A DNA stretch of 64,000 nucleotides, taken from Geobacillus sp. 46C-IIa. Its GTDB lineage: Bacteria > Bacillota > Bacilli > Bacillales > Anoxybacillaceae. The notes below the pieces were generated by a model. The model worked only from the letters and a program-made list of their open reading frames with translations, did no database searches and was not told where the DNA came from. The position numbers and the translations under genes are program-made. The stretch's first letter is position 1, and each line of letters begins with the position of its first letter. The DNA lies in the NCBI RefSeq assembly GCF_014679505.1, contig NZ_CP061474.1:186001-250000 (forward strand), written 5' to 3'. Positions 33,116-42,522 of the stretch are shown piece after piece.

Positions 33116-34621
33116 GTGGCAGGGAATTTGCGCATTAGCGGTTTGGCGAGCGGAATGGATATTGACCAAATCGTCAAAGATTTGATGAAAGCGGAGCGGA
33201 TGCCGCTGGATAAGCTGCAGCAAAAAAAGCAGCTGCTTGAGTGGCAGCGCGATGACTACCGGGCGATGAACACGCTGCTGCAAGGGCTGGATGATTACTT
33301 GTTTTCCAACATCACCCTCCAAAGCAGCATGCTCAAAAAAACCGTCTCGAGCTCGAATGAAGCGGTCGTGGCGGCGACGGCAGGGTCGAGCGCGGCGAAC
33401 GTGGCGACGACGATTCAGGTGAGTCAAGTGGCCACATCGGCCGTCTGGCTGTCCGATGCAGGGACGAGGGTGGACAAGGCGAGTTTTTCCGTTGATGCCG
33501 ATACGACGCTGACGATCAATGTGACGAACGGGGATGGAAGCACGAAGCAGGCGACGATCACCGTGAAACAAGGAACGACGTTAGACGGGTTGATCGCCCA
33601 GCTCAACGGCGATGCCAACCTTGGCGTCAGCGCGTTTTACGATGAACAAACCGGGCGGATTTCGATTATGAAGAAAGAGACAGGGGCGCAGGCGAGCTTG
33701 GTGCTCGCTGATCAGGCGACGGCTGACTTTTTCGCGCAAAAGCTGGGGTTCACGGGGGCCGCGGCAGGGCAGGATTTGACGGGAAAAACCGCAGGGCAAG
33801 ATGCACAAGTGACGATTAACGGCTTGACGACGACCCGTTCGTCGAACACGTTTACGATTAATGGCGTGACGTATACCGTGAAGGGAACGGGGACAGCGAC
33901 GGTGTCGGTTTCGACCGATGTCGACGCGATGGTGAACGCGATAAAAGGGTTTGTCGACAAATACAATGACGTGATCGCCAAAATCAACGCCGAGCTGAAA
34001 GAAGAGCGCTACCGCGACTATCCGCCGCTCACGGATGAGCAAAAAGAGGCGATGACGGAAAAACAAGTGGAGCTGTGGGAAGAAAAAGCGCGGAGCGGCA
34101 TGCTTCGCGGCGATTCGATTTTGTCCAGCGCCTTGAGTCAAATGCGGATGGATTTGTACACGAAAGTGGAAGGGGCGAACATCCCGAGCGGGTTTTCACA
34201 GTTGGCGCAGCTCGGCATTACGACGTCGTCGAACTATCTAGACGGCGGAAAGCTGATCATTGACGAGACGAAGCTGCGCGAGAAGATTAAAGAAAACCCC
34301 GAGGCCGTGTACCAGCTGTTTAATCAAGACGGCGCGACGGATGCCGAGAAAGGGATCGCCCGCCGCCTGCGCGATACGATTAAAGAAACGATCGGGAAGA
34401 TTGAGCAGAAGGCGGGGAAGACGATTTGGACGAATCAACAGTTTGCGATCGGGCGCGATCTTATCCAAATTAATGACCAGATTGACCGGTTTGAGGATCG
34501 TCTGAAATTGATCGAAGACCGCTACTACCGGCAGTTTACGGCGATGGAAGAGGCGATTCAGCGCGCCAATCAGCAAAGCATGTATTTGATGAACGCCTTT
34601 GGCGGAGGCATGCAAGGGTAA
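33116..34621 (+). CDS. fliD: flagellar filament cap FliD
   Basis: 501 residues. The N-terminus 'LRISGLASGMDIDQIVKDLMKAE' and C-terminus 'FEDRLKLIEDRYYRQFTAME' with 'MYLMNAFGGGMQG' are the conserved ends that form the cap stalk; the centre is Thr/Ala-rich. It folds flagellin at the filament tip. GTG start with GGTGGTGAAG ahead, 15 bp behind flaG. Confidence 0.95.
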   Translation: MAGNLRISGLASGMDIDQIVKDLMKAERMPLDKLQQKKQLLEWQRDDYRAMNTLLQGLDDYLFSNITLQSSMLKKTVSSSNEAVVAATAGSSAANVATTIQVSQVATSAVWLSDAGTRVDKASFSVDADTTLTINVTNGDGSTKQATITVKQGTTLDGLIAQLNGDANLGVSAFYDEQTGRISIMKKETGAQASLVLADQATADFFAQKLGFTGAAAGQDLTGKTAGQDAQVTINGLTTTRSSNTFTINGVTYTVKGTGTATVSVSTDVDAMVNAIKGFVDKYNDVIAKINAELKEERYRDYPPLTDEQKEAMTEKQVELWEEKARSGMLRGDSILSSALSQMRMDLYTKVEGANIPSGFSQLAQLGITTSSNYLDGGKLIIDETKLREKIKENPEAVYQLFNQDGATDAEKGIARRLRDTIKETIGKIEQKAGKTIWTNQQFAIGRDLIQINDQIDRFEDRLKLIEDRYYRQFTAMEEAIQRANQQSMYLMNAFGGGMQG

Positions 34622-34810
34622 TGGATCGTCGGGAAGGCTAAGGCCGCCATCGCGGTGATAGTGGGTGAAGCGGCGAACCTGCTCATGATTGGCAACGAAT
34701 AAAGGACGTTCGGCGCTGTAAGCGGTGAACGGGATCGACGCGGCCCGTTGCGCTGAATGAGTTGCTGGCTTTGCGATGGGGTGAACATCATAGAAGAGGA
34801 GTGGATCGGG

Positions 34811-35212
34811 ATGGCAACGAACAACCCGTATCAACAATATCAAACGAACGCCGTGCAGACGGCGTCGCCCGGTGAGCTGACGCTCATGTTGTATAACGGT
34901 TGCTTGAAGTTTATCAAGCTCGCGCGCCAGGCGATCGAGACGGGCGATGTGGCGGCGCGCAATGAGAACTTGATTAAAGCGCAAAACATCATTTTGGAAC
35001 TGATGAAGACATTGAAGATGGAGTATGACGTCGCGAAATCGATGATGACGATGTATGACTACATCTACCGCCGTTTGGTTGAGGCGAATGTAAAACAAGA
35101 TGCGGCGATTTTGGATGAGGTGGAAGGGTATGTCGCGGAGTTTCGCGATACGTGGAAGCAAGTGATTCAGCTCCATCGGCAGCGGCAATACGCGGAAGGC
35201 GGACAGGTGTAA
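34811..35212 (+). CDS. fliS: flagellin chaperone FliS
   Basis: 133 residues with 'NNPYQQYQTNAVQTASPGELTLMLYNGCLKFI' spread over the first 40 and 'YDYIYRRLVEANVKQD' later, a canonical FliS. It binds the flagellin C-terminus in the cytosol. That is notable here because the Hag C-terminus is the region split by introns. An upstream in-frame extension to 34757 lacks a site; GAGGAG serves the ATG at 34811. The 189-bp gap before it holds nothing recognisable. TAA overlaps the fliT ATG. Confidence 0.94.
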   Translation: MATNNPYQQYQTNAVQTASPGELTLMLYNGCLKFIKLARQAIETGDVAARNENLIKAQNIILELMKTLKMEYDVAKSMMTMYDYIYRRLVEANVKQDAAILDEVEGYVAEFRDTWKQVIQLHRQRQYAEGGQV

Positions 35213-35565
35213 TGGGCGTGGTGCATGACGTTTGGCTTGTCACGAGGGAGCTGCTTGAAGCGACGGCGCTGCCGTGGCCAGCCGAGGAGCGCGAGGCGCG
35301 GCTTATGCAAGTCGATGAGCTGCTTCGGCGGCGCGAGGCGCGGCTTCGGGAGTTGCGGCCGCCATACAGCGAGGAAGAGGAGCGGCTTGGCCGCGAGATC
35401 GTCGCTTGGAATCAGGAGATTGAGGCGCGGCTTCGTCAGGTGCGCGATGAGATTCGCGGCGACTTGCGGATGGCAGGGGCGAAGCGGCAGGCGAATGCTC
35501 GTTATGTTCACCCGTACGAGCAGCCGCTTTCGTTCGATGGGATGTTTTACGATAAACGGCGATAG
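35212..35565 (+). CDS. fliT: FliT-like protein
   Basis: 117 residues, acidic/basic helical: 'VTRELLEATALPWPAEEREARLMQVDELL' region and 'GREIVAWNQEIEARLRQVRDEI'. Position directly behind fliS (TAATG overlap) and helix pattern fit FliT, a chaperone of FliD in Bacillus. Sequence identity in this family is low, so the call relies partly on synteny. Confidence 0.7.
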   Translation: MGVVHDVWLVTRELLEATALPWPAEEREARLMQVDELLRRREARLRELRPPYSEEEERLGREIVAWNQEIEARLRQVRDEIRGDLRMAGAKRQANARYVHPYEQPLSFDGMFYDKRR

Positions 35566-35577
35566 GTGGGATGCGGG

Positions 35578-35964
35578 ATGACGGAATTGACGAGCACGGC
35601 GTTGGACATCATCCGCCAATACGCGGCGCTGCTTGAGACGGTTGGAGAAGGGCTCGACTATGTGGAGGCGAGTTTTTCCGACCCGCGGCGGATGCATGCG
35701 GATGTGTTGCTGGCGGATATTTTGTTGGCGCTTGGGAAAATCGGCGAGACGAACGTGTATTTATGCCAGCTGTTCGCTGGCGAGAGCGATTTGGTCGGTC
35801 ATATCGAACGGTTTGCGAATGTGTTGGAAGCGGCAGCGGCGCTTGATGGACAGCTTTCCGATGCGGCGGCGAAGGAGCGCATTGTCTGCGAGCGGTTGTC
35901 GCCTGCGTTTCAGGCGTGGAAACTTGCGGTCGAGGGCGGCTTGCGGCGGTATGTTGTCCAATGA
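35578..35964 (+). CDS. uncharacterised flagellar-operon protein
   Basis: 128 residues from the ATG at 35578 (GGTGGG ahead); the GTG at 35566 is an alternative. 'SFSDPRRMHADVLLADILLALGKIGETNVYLCQLF' region and 'LAVEGGLRRYVV' suggest an all-helical soluble protein. No family is recognised. It follows fliT closely and seems to end the operon. A role in flagellar export or regulation is a guess from position. Confidence 0.65.
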   Translation: MTELTSTALDIIRQYAALLETVGEGLDYVEASFSDPRRMHADVLLADILLALGKIGETNVYLCQLFAGESDLVGHIERFANVLEAAAALDGQLSDAAAKERIVCERLSPAFQAWKLAVEGGLRRYVVQ

Positions 35965-36077
35965 GGGTGGATCCATTGGTGAAGGGGAGGCCGTCGGTTA
36001 GGGGGAAGAGGCAGCCCGTCGGCAGCCCCTTCAAACGCAGGGCGGGGACGATCATGCGCCAACTTCGTTTGTTGTAG
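35961..36077 (+). CDS. possible very small basic protein
   Basis: 38 codons, 'MRVDPLVKGRPSVRGKRQPV' onwards, strongly basic. The ATG overlaps the TGA of the preceding gene (ATGA), which would allow coupling, but there is no separate ribosome site and no recognisable family. Chance is quite possible. Confidence 0.2.
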   Translation: MRVDPLVKGRPSVRGKRQPVGSPFKRRAGTIMRQLRLL

Positions 36078-36222
36078 GGAGGCATGGCATCCACTCGGCG
36101 CCACGCGATCGGGAATGAATGATCAACGGATGACTGGCGCGGGATGCTTGGGAACGGTAGGTCATTTACGGTGGCTGTTTCTTTTGGTGTGCGGGCGGCT
36201 GCGGATCGTTGAGAGAGACGGG

Positions 36223-36256
36223 AAAAGGCAAGGACAGCGCAGGCTGTTCTTGCCTT
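36223..36256. terminator. bidirectional terminator between flagellar operon and HD-GYP gene
   Basis: AAAAGGCAAGGACAGC and GCTGTTCTTGCCTTTTT pair over about 15 bases with a GCAG loop, with A-run and T-run on either side, so it can end both converging transcripts. Confidence 0.85.
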
Positions 36257-36257
36257 T

Positions 36258-37337
36258 TTAAATGGCTTTGACGATCGTGATGTTCATTTCCTTGCGCAGG
36301 TCGATCTCATACGGGCTTTTCAGCTCTTCGCCCGCACGGTTTTTGAGGACGCGGACGACAGGGCGGAGCGGGAAGCCCGGAAATACTTGCGAGACGACGC
36401 CGACTTCTCCAGTGTTGAGCTTGACGGTTGTGGCGACCGGGTAGATGGCGATGTGAGAGAGGAACAGCTTGATCAGGTCATAGTCTAAAATACCGCCGGC
36501 GGCGGATAAGTATTCGGCCGCCTCGTGTGGCGAATATTGCTTCCGGTGGTAGCGCGCCGATGTCAAGGCGTCAAAGACGTCGGCGATGGCGACGATGCGG
36601 GCGTATTCGTGAATTTCATTGCCCGATAAGGAGCGCGGGCAGCCGCTTCTGTCGCACCGCTCATGGTGCTGCAGGGCGCAGTGGGCGGAAAAGAGCGAAA
36701 TGCTGCGTTGACGCCGCAGCAGCTCGAAGCCGAGATACGTATGGCGGCGAACAATTTCCTTTTCCTCTTCTGTCAAGACCCCTTTTTTTCGCCAGAGCCC
36801 GTCAGGAAGCTGGGTCATGCCGATGTCAAACAACAGCGCGCCGATGCCAAGGTCAAGCAGCTGCTGGGGGCTGTAGCCTTTGGCGATGCCGATGACACCT
36901 GCAATGGTGGCGACGTTGACTGAGTGATGGAAAAAATATCCGTTTGAAATGACCAAATCCGATAAGTTGATGAGCAAATCTTCTTGTTTGAGCAGATAAT
37001 CCAAAATATCTTTGAACACTTTTTCGTACTCTTTTCCTAAATCGAGGGAAGACACACGGCCGAGCAGCTTTTTTTGCTCGATCAAAGCCGTCATCGTCTC
37101 GTACACTTTTTTCACCGCCTGTTGGCGCACGGTCGCGCTGATCAATGGCAGTGGGCGGATGTCATATGTTTGTTTGTCGTCAATATAAATGTATTGAACC
37201 CCTTTTTGCGCCAAAGAGCGGATGTAGCTGCTTGTCAGCCGCACGCCGCGCGACAAAAGGACGCTGCCGTTGGCGGCGAACAAGTCGACAGCGAGCACAT
37301 CACCGCTTTTGGCATGGGAAATATGGACTTTCCACAT
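36258..37337 (-). CDS. HD-GYP domain protein with degenerate active site
   Basis: 359 residues. HD-GYP enzymes break down cyclic-di-GMP. The fold is clear ('GYFFHHSVNVATIAGVIG', 'GIGALLFDIGMTQLP', 'GVLTEEEKEIVRRHTYLGFELL', 'IVAIADVFDALTS'), but the metal-binding HD pair is 'FD' (about residues 170-171) and the LHDIGK lysine is Met; the HHExxDGxGYP signature reads 'HHERCDRSGCP' (about 224-234), losing the first Gly and the Tyr. Catalysis is therefore doubtful; a sensory or protein-binding role is possible. The N-terminus (to about 90) is a DUF3391-like partner domain. An upstream GTG at 37349 is the alternative start; GGAG serves the ATG. It faces away from the flagellar operon. Confidence 0.85.
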   Translation of the reverse strand: MWKVHISHAKSGDVLAVDLFAANGSVLLSRGVRLTSSYIRSLAQKGVQYIYIDDKQTYDIRPLPLISATVRQQAVKKVYETMTALIEQKKLLGRVSSLDLGKEYEKVFKDILDYLLKQEDLLINLSDLVISNGYFFHHSVNVATIAGVIGIAKGYSPQQLLDLGIGALLFDIGMTQLPDGLWRKKGVLTEEEKEIVRRHTYLGFELLRRQRSISLFSAHCALQHHERCDRSGCPRSLSGNEIHEYARIVAIADVFDALTSARYHRKQYSPHEAAEYLSAAGGILDYDLIKLFLSHIAIYPVATTVKLNTGEVGVVSQVFPGFPLRPVVRVLKNRAGEELKSPYEIDLRKEMNITIVKAI

Positions 37338-37438
37338 TCGTTCACACACTCCGTACTTTTCACAGCATAAGAATAAACACCTATGTCTATCTTACCATAT
37401 TTCTTGTGCTTTTCACAAAATCTTCAAAAATATTTTTG

Positions 37439-37464
37439 GTTGAAACATGGATTGGATGGGTAAT
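37439..37464 (+). promoter_or_regulatory. SigB-type promoter of hpf
   Basis: GTTGAA (37439-37444), 13 bases, then GGGTAAT (37458-37464) resembles GTTTAA-N13-GGGTAT. In Bacillus the orthologous yvyD is under SigB and SigH control. Confidence 0.6.
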
Positions 37465-37511
37465 AAAAAAGTGTAGGGATTTATAGTTTTAAAGATAAGG
37501 AGTGGTCAGCG

Positions 37512-38060
37512 ATGATGTATAACGTTCGCGGAGAAAACATCGAAGTAACGCCAGCGTTGCGCGAGTACGTGGAGAAAAAAATCGGGAAACTGGAACGCTA
37601 CTTTGATGGCACCGATGACGTGCATGTGCACGTCAATTTAAAAGTATACAACGATGGACAAGGGAAAATCGAGGTGACCATTCCGATTCCTCATCTATTG
37701 TTGCGTGCTGAGGAGCGCCACAATGATATGTATGCGGCCATCGATTTAGTAACCGATAAACTGGAGCGGCAAATCCGCAAACATAAAACAAAAGTTAATC
37801 GAAAACTGCGCGATCGTGAGAAAGAAGCGAAGCTGGCTGCCCCTGTCTCGATCGGTGCTGCCGCGGCGGAGAGCGAAGATGAATTTGAAATCGTCCGCAC
37901 GAAACATTTCAGCTTAAAGCCGATGGACAGTGAAGAGGCGATTTTGCAGATGAATTTGTTGGGGCACAACTTCTTCATTTTCACCAATGCGGAAACGAAC
38001 CGGACGAACATCGTCTACCGCCGCAAAGACGGAAGATACGGGTTGATCGAGGCGAATTGA
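37512..38060 (+). CDS. hpf: long-form ribosome hibernation factor Hpf
   Basis: 182 residues. The N-terminal S30AE domain ('MMYNVRGENIEVTPALREYV', 'HVHVNLKVYNDGQGKIEVTI', 'DMYAAIDLVTDKLERQIRKHK') sits in the decoding centre; the C-terminal domain ('EIVRTKHFSLKPMDSEEAILQMNLLGHNFFIFTNAE' region) dimerises 70S into 100S particles. ATG at 37512 or 37515, AAGGAG ahead. Its 5' region carries a stress-type promoter. Confidence 0.95.
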   Translation: MMYNVRGENIEVTPALREYVEKKIGKLERYFDGTDDVHVHVNLKVYNDGQGKIEVTIPIPHLLLRAEERHNDMYAAIDLVTDKLERQIRKHKTKVNRKLRDREKEAKLAAPVSIGAAAAESEDEFEIVRTKHFSLKPMDSEEAILQMNLLGHNFFIFTNAETNRTNIVYRRKDGRYGLIEAN

Positions 38061-38075
38061 ACAGCCTTCTATGCG

Positions 38076-38110
38076 CATCCCCTGCTTTTTTGAGCAGGGG
38101 ATGTTATAAT
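38076..38110 (+). terminator. hairpin behind hpf merging into a TATAAT box
   Basis: CATCCCCTGCT and AGCAGGGGATG form an 11-bp stem with a T-rich loop. It is followed by TTATAATGG, so TATAAT (38105-38110) may be the -10 of the next gene and the hairpin the end of hpf. Confidence 0.5.
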
Positions 38111-38141
38111 GGTATGGGAAAAATCAAAATGGGGGAGGGCC

Positions 38142-38594
38142 ATGGAGGAACTGCTGCGTCAAATCTTGTCCAAGTTGGACAACATGGAGAAAGGATTTTT
38201 GGCTTTTCAAGACGAAACTCGCCAACGCTTTGAGAAGATGGGAGACCGTTTGACGGAGATGAGCGGACGCCTCGTCGGCCTTGAACAAGAAATGAGTGCG
38301 GTGAAAGAGCGATTAGACCGTGTAGAAACGCGGCTGAACGGCGTGGAGGCTCGGCTGGATGGTGTGGAAACGCGGCTGAACGGCGTGGAGACCCGGTTGG
38401 ATGGTGTGGAAGCCGAATTGGCGGAAGTGAAAGAAACGCTTCATCGCGTCGAAGCGCAACTGGTGGATGATGTGCAAATATTGCTTCGCAAAATTCATGA
38501 AAAAGTGGAGGAGAAACGTTTTGAAATTTATGCGCTGAATCGGTGCCTTCACCATGCGGAAGCGGCGATTGAGCAGCTTCAGTCCAAGGCGTGA
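38142..38594 (+). CDS. coiled-coil protein with heptad repeats
   Basis: 150 residues from the ATG at 38142 (GGGGGAGGG ahead); the frame is open to 38109. The middle is a run of seven-residue repeats of the type 'RLDGVET' and 'RLNGVEA' (about residues 60-95), predicted to form a long parallel coiled coil. The ends are helical as well ('LRQILSKLDNMEKGFLAFQDE' region). No membrane segment or enzyme motif. The tandem repeats at DNA level could change in number by slippage. Family not recognised. Confidence 0.65.
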   Translation: MEELLRQILSKLDNMEKGFLAFQDETRQRFEKMGDRLTEMSGRLVGLEQEMSAVKERLDRVETRLNGVEARLDGVETRLNGVETRLDGVEAELAEVKETLHRVEAQLVDDVQILLRKIHEKVEEKRFEIYALNRCLHHAEAAIEQLQSKA

Positions 38595-38636
38595 TCCCCT
38601 CTCTTGGACATGCCCCTCTCTAAGCCTGTACAACAG

Positions 38637-38665
38637 TTGTCACTGATCCCTGTAAATGATATGAT
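38637..38665 (+). promoter_or_regulatory. SigA promoter of secA
   Basis: TTGTCA (38637-38642), 17 bases, TATGAT (38660-38665), 38 bases before the secA start. Confidence 0.65.
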
Positions 38666-38703
38666 GAATAAGTAAGTCCATTGAAAAACAAGGAGCGTTT
38701 CCT

Positions 38704-41217
38704 ATGCTTGGAGTCTTAAAAAAAGTATTTGACCCGAACAAGCGCCAGTTGGCAAGGCTCGAGAAAATTGCGGATCAAGTTGATGCGCTCGGGCCGGAGA
38801 TGGCGCGGTTATCGGATGAACAGCTGCGGCAAAAGACCGAGGAGTTCAAAGCCCGCTACCAACAAGGCGAATCGCTCGATGACTTGCTTGTTGAGGCGTT
38901 TGCCGTTGTGCGTGAAGGGGCGAAACGTGTTCTCGGCTTGTACCCATATAAAGTGCAAATTATGGGCGGTGCTGTCCTGCACGAAGGCGACATCGCCGAG
39001 ATGAAAACCGGGGAAGGGAAAACGTTGACGGCGACGATGCCGGTCTACTTAAACGCCTTGACGGGGCGCGGGGTGCATGTGGTCACCGTCAACGAATATT
39101 TGGCGTCGCGCGACGCGACGGAAATGGGTGAGCTGTACAAGTTTTTAGGGTTGACGGTCGGCTTGAATTTAAGCGGCATGTCGCGCGAGGAGAAACAGGC
39201 GGCGTACAACGCCGATATTACGTACGGGACGAACAATGAGTTCGGCTTTGACTATTTGCGCGACAACATGGTGCTGTATAAAGAGCACATGGTGCAGCGC
39301 CCGCTTTATTTTGCCGTTGTTGACGAGGTCGACTCGATTTTGATCGATGAGGCGCGGACGCCGCTCATCATTTCCGGGACGGCGCAAAAGTCGACGAAGC
39401 TGTATGTGCAGGCGAACGCGTTCGTGCGCACGCTTCGCAAAGATGTGGACTATACGTATGATGAAAAGTCGAAAAGCGTCCAGCTGACCGAGGAAGGGAT
39501 GAACAAAGCGGAGCGGGCGTTTGGCATTGACAACCTATTTGATTTGAAACACGTCACGCTCAACCATCACATTCAGTTGGCGCTGCGGGCGCACGTGACG
39601 ATGCAGCGCGATGTCGATTACGTCGTGCAAGACGGCAAAGTGATCATCGTCGACCCGTTCACCGGGCGCTTGATGCACGGCCGCCGCTACAGCGACGGAC
39701 TCCATCAGGCGATCGAGGCGAAAGAAGGGCTCGAGATTCAAAACGAGTCGATGACGCTTGCCACGATTACATTCCAAAACTACTTCCGCATGTATGAAAA
39801 ATTGGCGGGGATGACCGGGACGGCGAAAACGGAGGAAGAGGAGTTCCGCAACATTTACAACATGCGCGTCGTCGTCATTCCGACGAACCGTCCGGTCATT
39901 CGCGAAGACCGCCCCGATTTGATTTACCGGACGATGGAAGGGAAATTCCGCGCGGTCGTTGAGGACATCGCCGCCCGCCATGCGAAAGGGCAGCCGGTGT
40001 TGGTCGGCACGGTGGCGATCGAGACGTCGGAACTATTGTCGGAGATGCTGAAAAAACGCGGCATTCCGCATAACGTCTTAAACGCGAAAAACCATGCGAA
40101 AGAAGCCGAGATCATCGCGCAAGCGGGGCAGAAAGGCGCGGTGACGATCGCGACGAACATGGCTGGGCGCGGGACGGACATTAAGCTCGGCGAAGGGGTT
40201 AAGGAGCTTGGCGGGCTTGCCGTCATCGGCACGGAGCGGCATGAAAGCCGGCGGATTGACAACCAGCTGCGCGGCCGTTCGGGACGCCAAGGCGACCCGG
40301 GGGTGTCGCAGTTTTACTTGTCGCTTGAAGACGAATTGATGCGCCGCTTCGGCTCCGAGAGCCTCATGGCGATGATGGATCGGCTCGGCATGGACGATTC
40401 GCAGCCGATTCAAAGCAAAATGGTGACACGGGCGGTCGAGTCGGCGCAAAAACGGGTGGAAGGCAACAACTTTGACGCCCGCAAACAGCTGCTTCAATAC
40501 GACGACGTTTTGCGCGAACAGCGGGAAATCATTTACCGCCAGCGCTTTGAGGTCCTTGATTCCGACAATTTGCGCGGCATTATTGAAAACATGATCCGCT
40601 CGGTCATTGAACGCGTCGTCAACGCCCATACGCCCAAAGAAGACTTGCCGGAAGAATGGAATTTGAAAGGGCTCATCGATTATCTTAATGCCCATTTGCT
40701 CCCGGAAGGCGATGTGACGGAAAGCGACTTGCGCGGCAAAGAGCCGGAAGAAATGAGCGAGCTCATTTGGGAGAAAGTGAAAGCGCGCTATGATGAAAAA
40801 GAGACGCACATTCCGTCCGAGCAAATGCGAGAATTTGAACGGGTCGTCGTTCTGCGCGCCGTCGACATGAAATGGATGAACCATATCGACGCGATGGAAC
40901 AGCTCCGCCAAGGCATCCATTTGCGCGCCTACGGACAGGTTGATCCGCTCCGCGAATACCAAATGGAAGGGTATGCGATGTTTGAAAACATGATCGCGTC
41001 GATCGAAGAGGAAGTCGCGACGTATATTATGAAGGCGGAAATCCACCATAACCTCGAGCGCCAGGAAGTGGCGAAAGGCGAGGCGGTTCATCCGAAAGAA
41101 GATGGCGAAGAGCCGAAGAAAAAGCCGGTCCGCAAGACGGTGCGCGTCGGCCGCAACGACCCGTGCCCGTGCGGCAGCGGAAAAAAATATAAACATTGTT
41201 GCGGAAGAGCGGTATAA
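38704..41217 (+). CDS. secA: preprotein translocase ATPase SecA
   Basis: 837 residues. NBD1 with '[11 protein letters not shown]' and '[16 protein letters not shown]', preprotein cross-linking domain, NBD2 with '[16 protein letters not shown]' and '[13 protein letters not shown]', helical scaffold and a C-terminal zinc finger '[14 protein letters not shown]'. It drives proteins through SecYEG. Start ATG with AAGGAGCG. Full length for Bacillaceae. Confidence 0.98.
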   Translation: MLGVLKKVFDPNKRQLARLEKIADQVDALGPEMARLSDEQLRQKTEEFKARYQQGESLDDLLVEAFAVVREGAKRVLGLYPYKVQIMGGAVLHEGDIAEMKTGEGKTLTATMPVYLNALTGRGVHVVTVNEYLASRDATEMGELYKFLGLTVGLNLSGMSREEKQAAYNADITYGTNNEFGFDYLRDNMVLYKEHMVQRPLYFAVVDEVDSILIDEARTPLIISGTAQKSTKLYVQANAFVRTLRKDVDYTYDEKSKSVQLTEEGMNKAERAFGIDNLFDLKHVTLNHHIQLALRAHVTMQRDVDYVVQDGKVIIVDPFTGRLMHGRRYSDGLHQAIEAKEGLEIQNESMTLATITFQNYFRMYEKLAGMTGTAKTEEEEFRNIYNMRVVVIPTNRPVIREDRPDLIYRTMEGKFRAVVEDIAARHAKGQPVLVGTVAIETSELLSEMLKKRGIPHNVLNAKNHAKEAEIIAQAGQKGAVTIATNMAGRGTDIKLGEGVKELGGLAVIGTERHESRRIDNQLRGRSGRQGDPGVSQFYLSLEDELMRRFGSESLMAMMDRLGMDDSQPIQSKMVTRAVESAQKRVEGNNFDARKQLLQYDDVLREQREIIYRQRFEVLDSDNLRGIIENMIRSVIERVVNAHTPKEDLPEEWNLKGLIDYLNAHLLPEGDVTESDLRGKEPEEMSELIWEKVKARYDEKETHIPSEQMREFERVVVLRAVDMKWMNHIDAMEQLRQGIHLRAYGQVDPLREYQMEGYAMFENMIASIEEEVATYIMKAEIHHNLERQEVAKGEAVHPKEDGEEPKKKPVRKTVRVGRNDPCPCGSGKKYKHCCGRAV

Positions 41218-41234
41218 CCGTTTATAAATAATAA

Positions 41235-41255
41235 GGGAGGCACCGCCTCCCTTTT
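41235..41255 (+). terminator. terminator behind secA
   Basis: GGGAGGC and GCCTCCC form a 7-bp stem with loop ACC, followed by TTTT. Confidence 0.85.
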
Positions 41256-41309
41256 GAATGGCAAATACAAATCAGGCGCATACGATATTCATGATGAGGT
41301 GAAGACAAC

Positions 41310-42414
41310 ATGATCGATTTGGTGGAAATTAAGCAAGAGTTAGAGAAAATGGCTAAGCGATTAGCGGAAATCAGGGGGTCTCTTTGACCTCGAAACAAAG
41401 CAGGCGCGCATTCGCGAACTAGAAGAGCAAATGGCCGCACCAAATTTTTGGGATGACCAGAAGGCGGCGCAGGCGGTCATTTCCGAAGCGAACGCGCTCA
41501 AGGAATTAGTGGGCGAGTTTGAATCGCTCGCAGAACGGTTTGAGAACTTGGAAGTGACGTACGAGTTGTTGAAAGAGGAGCCGGATGACGAGCTGCAGGC
41601 TGAGCTTGTAGCAGAGGCGAAAAAATTGACGAAAGACTTCAGCGAGTTTGAGCTGCAGCTGTTGCTCAATGAGCCGTACGACCAAAATAACGCCATTTTG
41701 GAGCTTCACCCGGGCGCGGGCGGCACGGAATCGCAAGACTGGGCGTCGATGCTGTTGCGCATGTACACGCGCTGGGCTGAGAAAAAAGGGTTTAAAGTCG
41801 AAACGCTTGATTATCTCCCGGGCGAGGAAGCCGGGGTGAAAAGCGTCACCTTGCTCATTAAAGGGCATAACGCGTACGGCTACTTAAAGGCGGAAAAAGG
41901 GGTGCACCGGCTTGTACGCATCTCCCCGTTTGACGCCTCAGGCCGCCGCCATACGTCGTTTGTGTCATGCGAAGTCGTGCCGGAGATGGACGATAACATT
42001 GAGATTGAGATTCGTCCGGAAGAGCTGAAAATCGACACGTACCGTTCAAGCGGCGCGGGCGGGCAGCACGTCAACACGACCGACTCGGCGGTGCGCATCA
42101 CCCACTTGCCGACCGGGATTGTCGTCACGTGCCAGTCGGAGCGGTCGCAAATTAAAAACCGCGAGAAAGCGATGAATATGTTAAAAGCGAAGCTGTATCA
42201 AAAGAAAATGGAGGAACAGCAAGCTGAGCTCGCTGAGCTGCGCGGCGAGCAAAAAGAAATCGGCTGGGGCAACCAAATCCGCTCCTACGTCTTCCATCCG
42301 TACTCGCTCGTGAAAGACCACCGGACGAATGTGGAGGTCGGCAACGTGCAAGCGGTGATGGATGGGGAAATTGATGTGTTTATTGACGCGTATTTGCGTG
42401 CGAAGTTGAAGTAA
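41310..42414 (+). CDS. prfB: peptide chain release factor 2, programmed +1 frameshift
   Basis: Translation begins at ATG 41310 and runs 25 codons to CTT TGA (TGA at 41385-41387). An internal Shine-Dalgarno-like AGGGGG (41373-41378) stands in front, and the next frame continues '[15 protein letters not shown]', the standard RF2 autoregulatory site. The product is about 367 residues with '[15 protein letters not shown]', the SPF stop-codon tripeptide, and '[16 protein letters not shown]' with the GGQ catalytic motif. It releases chains at UGA and UAA. The frame from 41431 alone is not the real start. Confidence 0.96.
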
Positions 42415-42441
42415 AGGGCGATCATCGGATCGTCCTTTTGC
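42414..42441 (+). terminator. terminator behind prfB
   Basis: AAGGGCGAT and ATCGTCCTT pair (8 of 9) with a CATCGG loop and end in TTTT; the stem begins at the stop codon. Confidence 0.7.
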
Positions 42442-42465
42442 GTTTCAAAAATCATTTTTCTGATT

Positions 42466-42494
42466 TTGACGCATCTGCACCCCCGAGGTATGCT
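42466..42494 (+). promoter_or_regulatory. SigA promoter of the toxin-antitoxin pair
   Basis: TTGACG (42466-42471), 17 bases, TATGCT (42489-42494), then GGAGG at 42513-42517. Confidence 0.7.
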
Positions 42495-42522
42495 GAAGGT
42501 AACGAAAGGAAAAAGGAGGGCG

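Noticed and set aside
34622..34810. Possible gene in the fliD-fliS gap
   Set aside because: Only an antisense frame without a start signal; nothing on the plus strand.
38318..38430. Tandem repeats at the coiled-coil gene as a CRISPR array
   Set aside because: The units are contiguous 21-base heptad codons without spacers, in frame with a gene.
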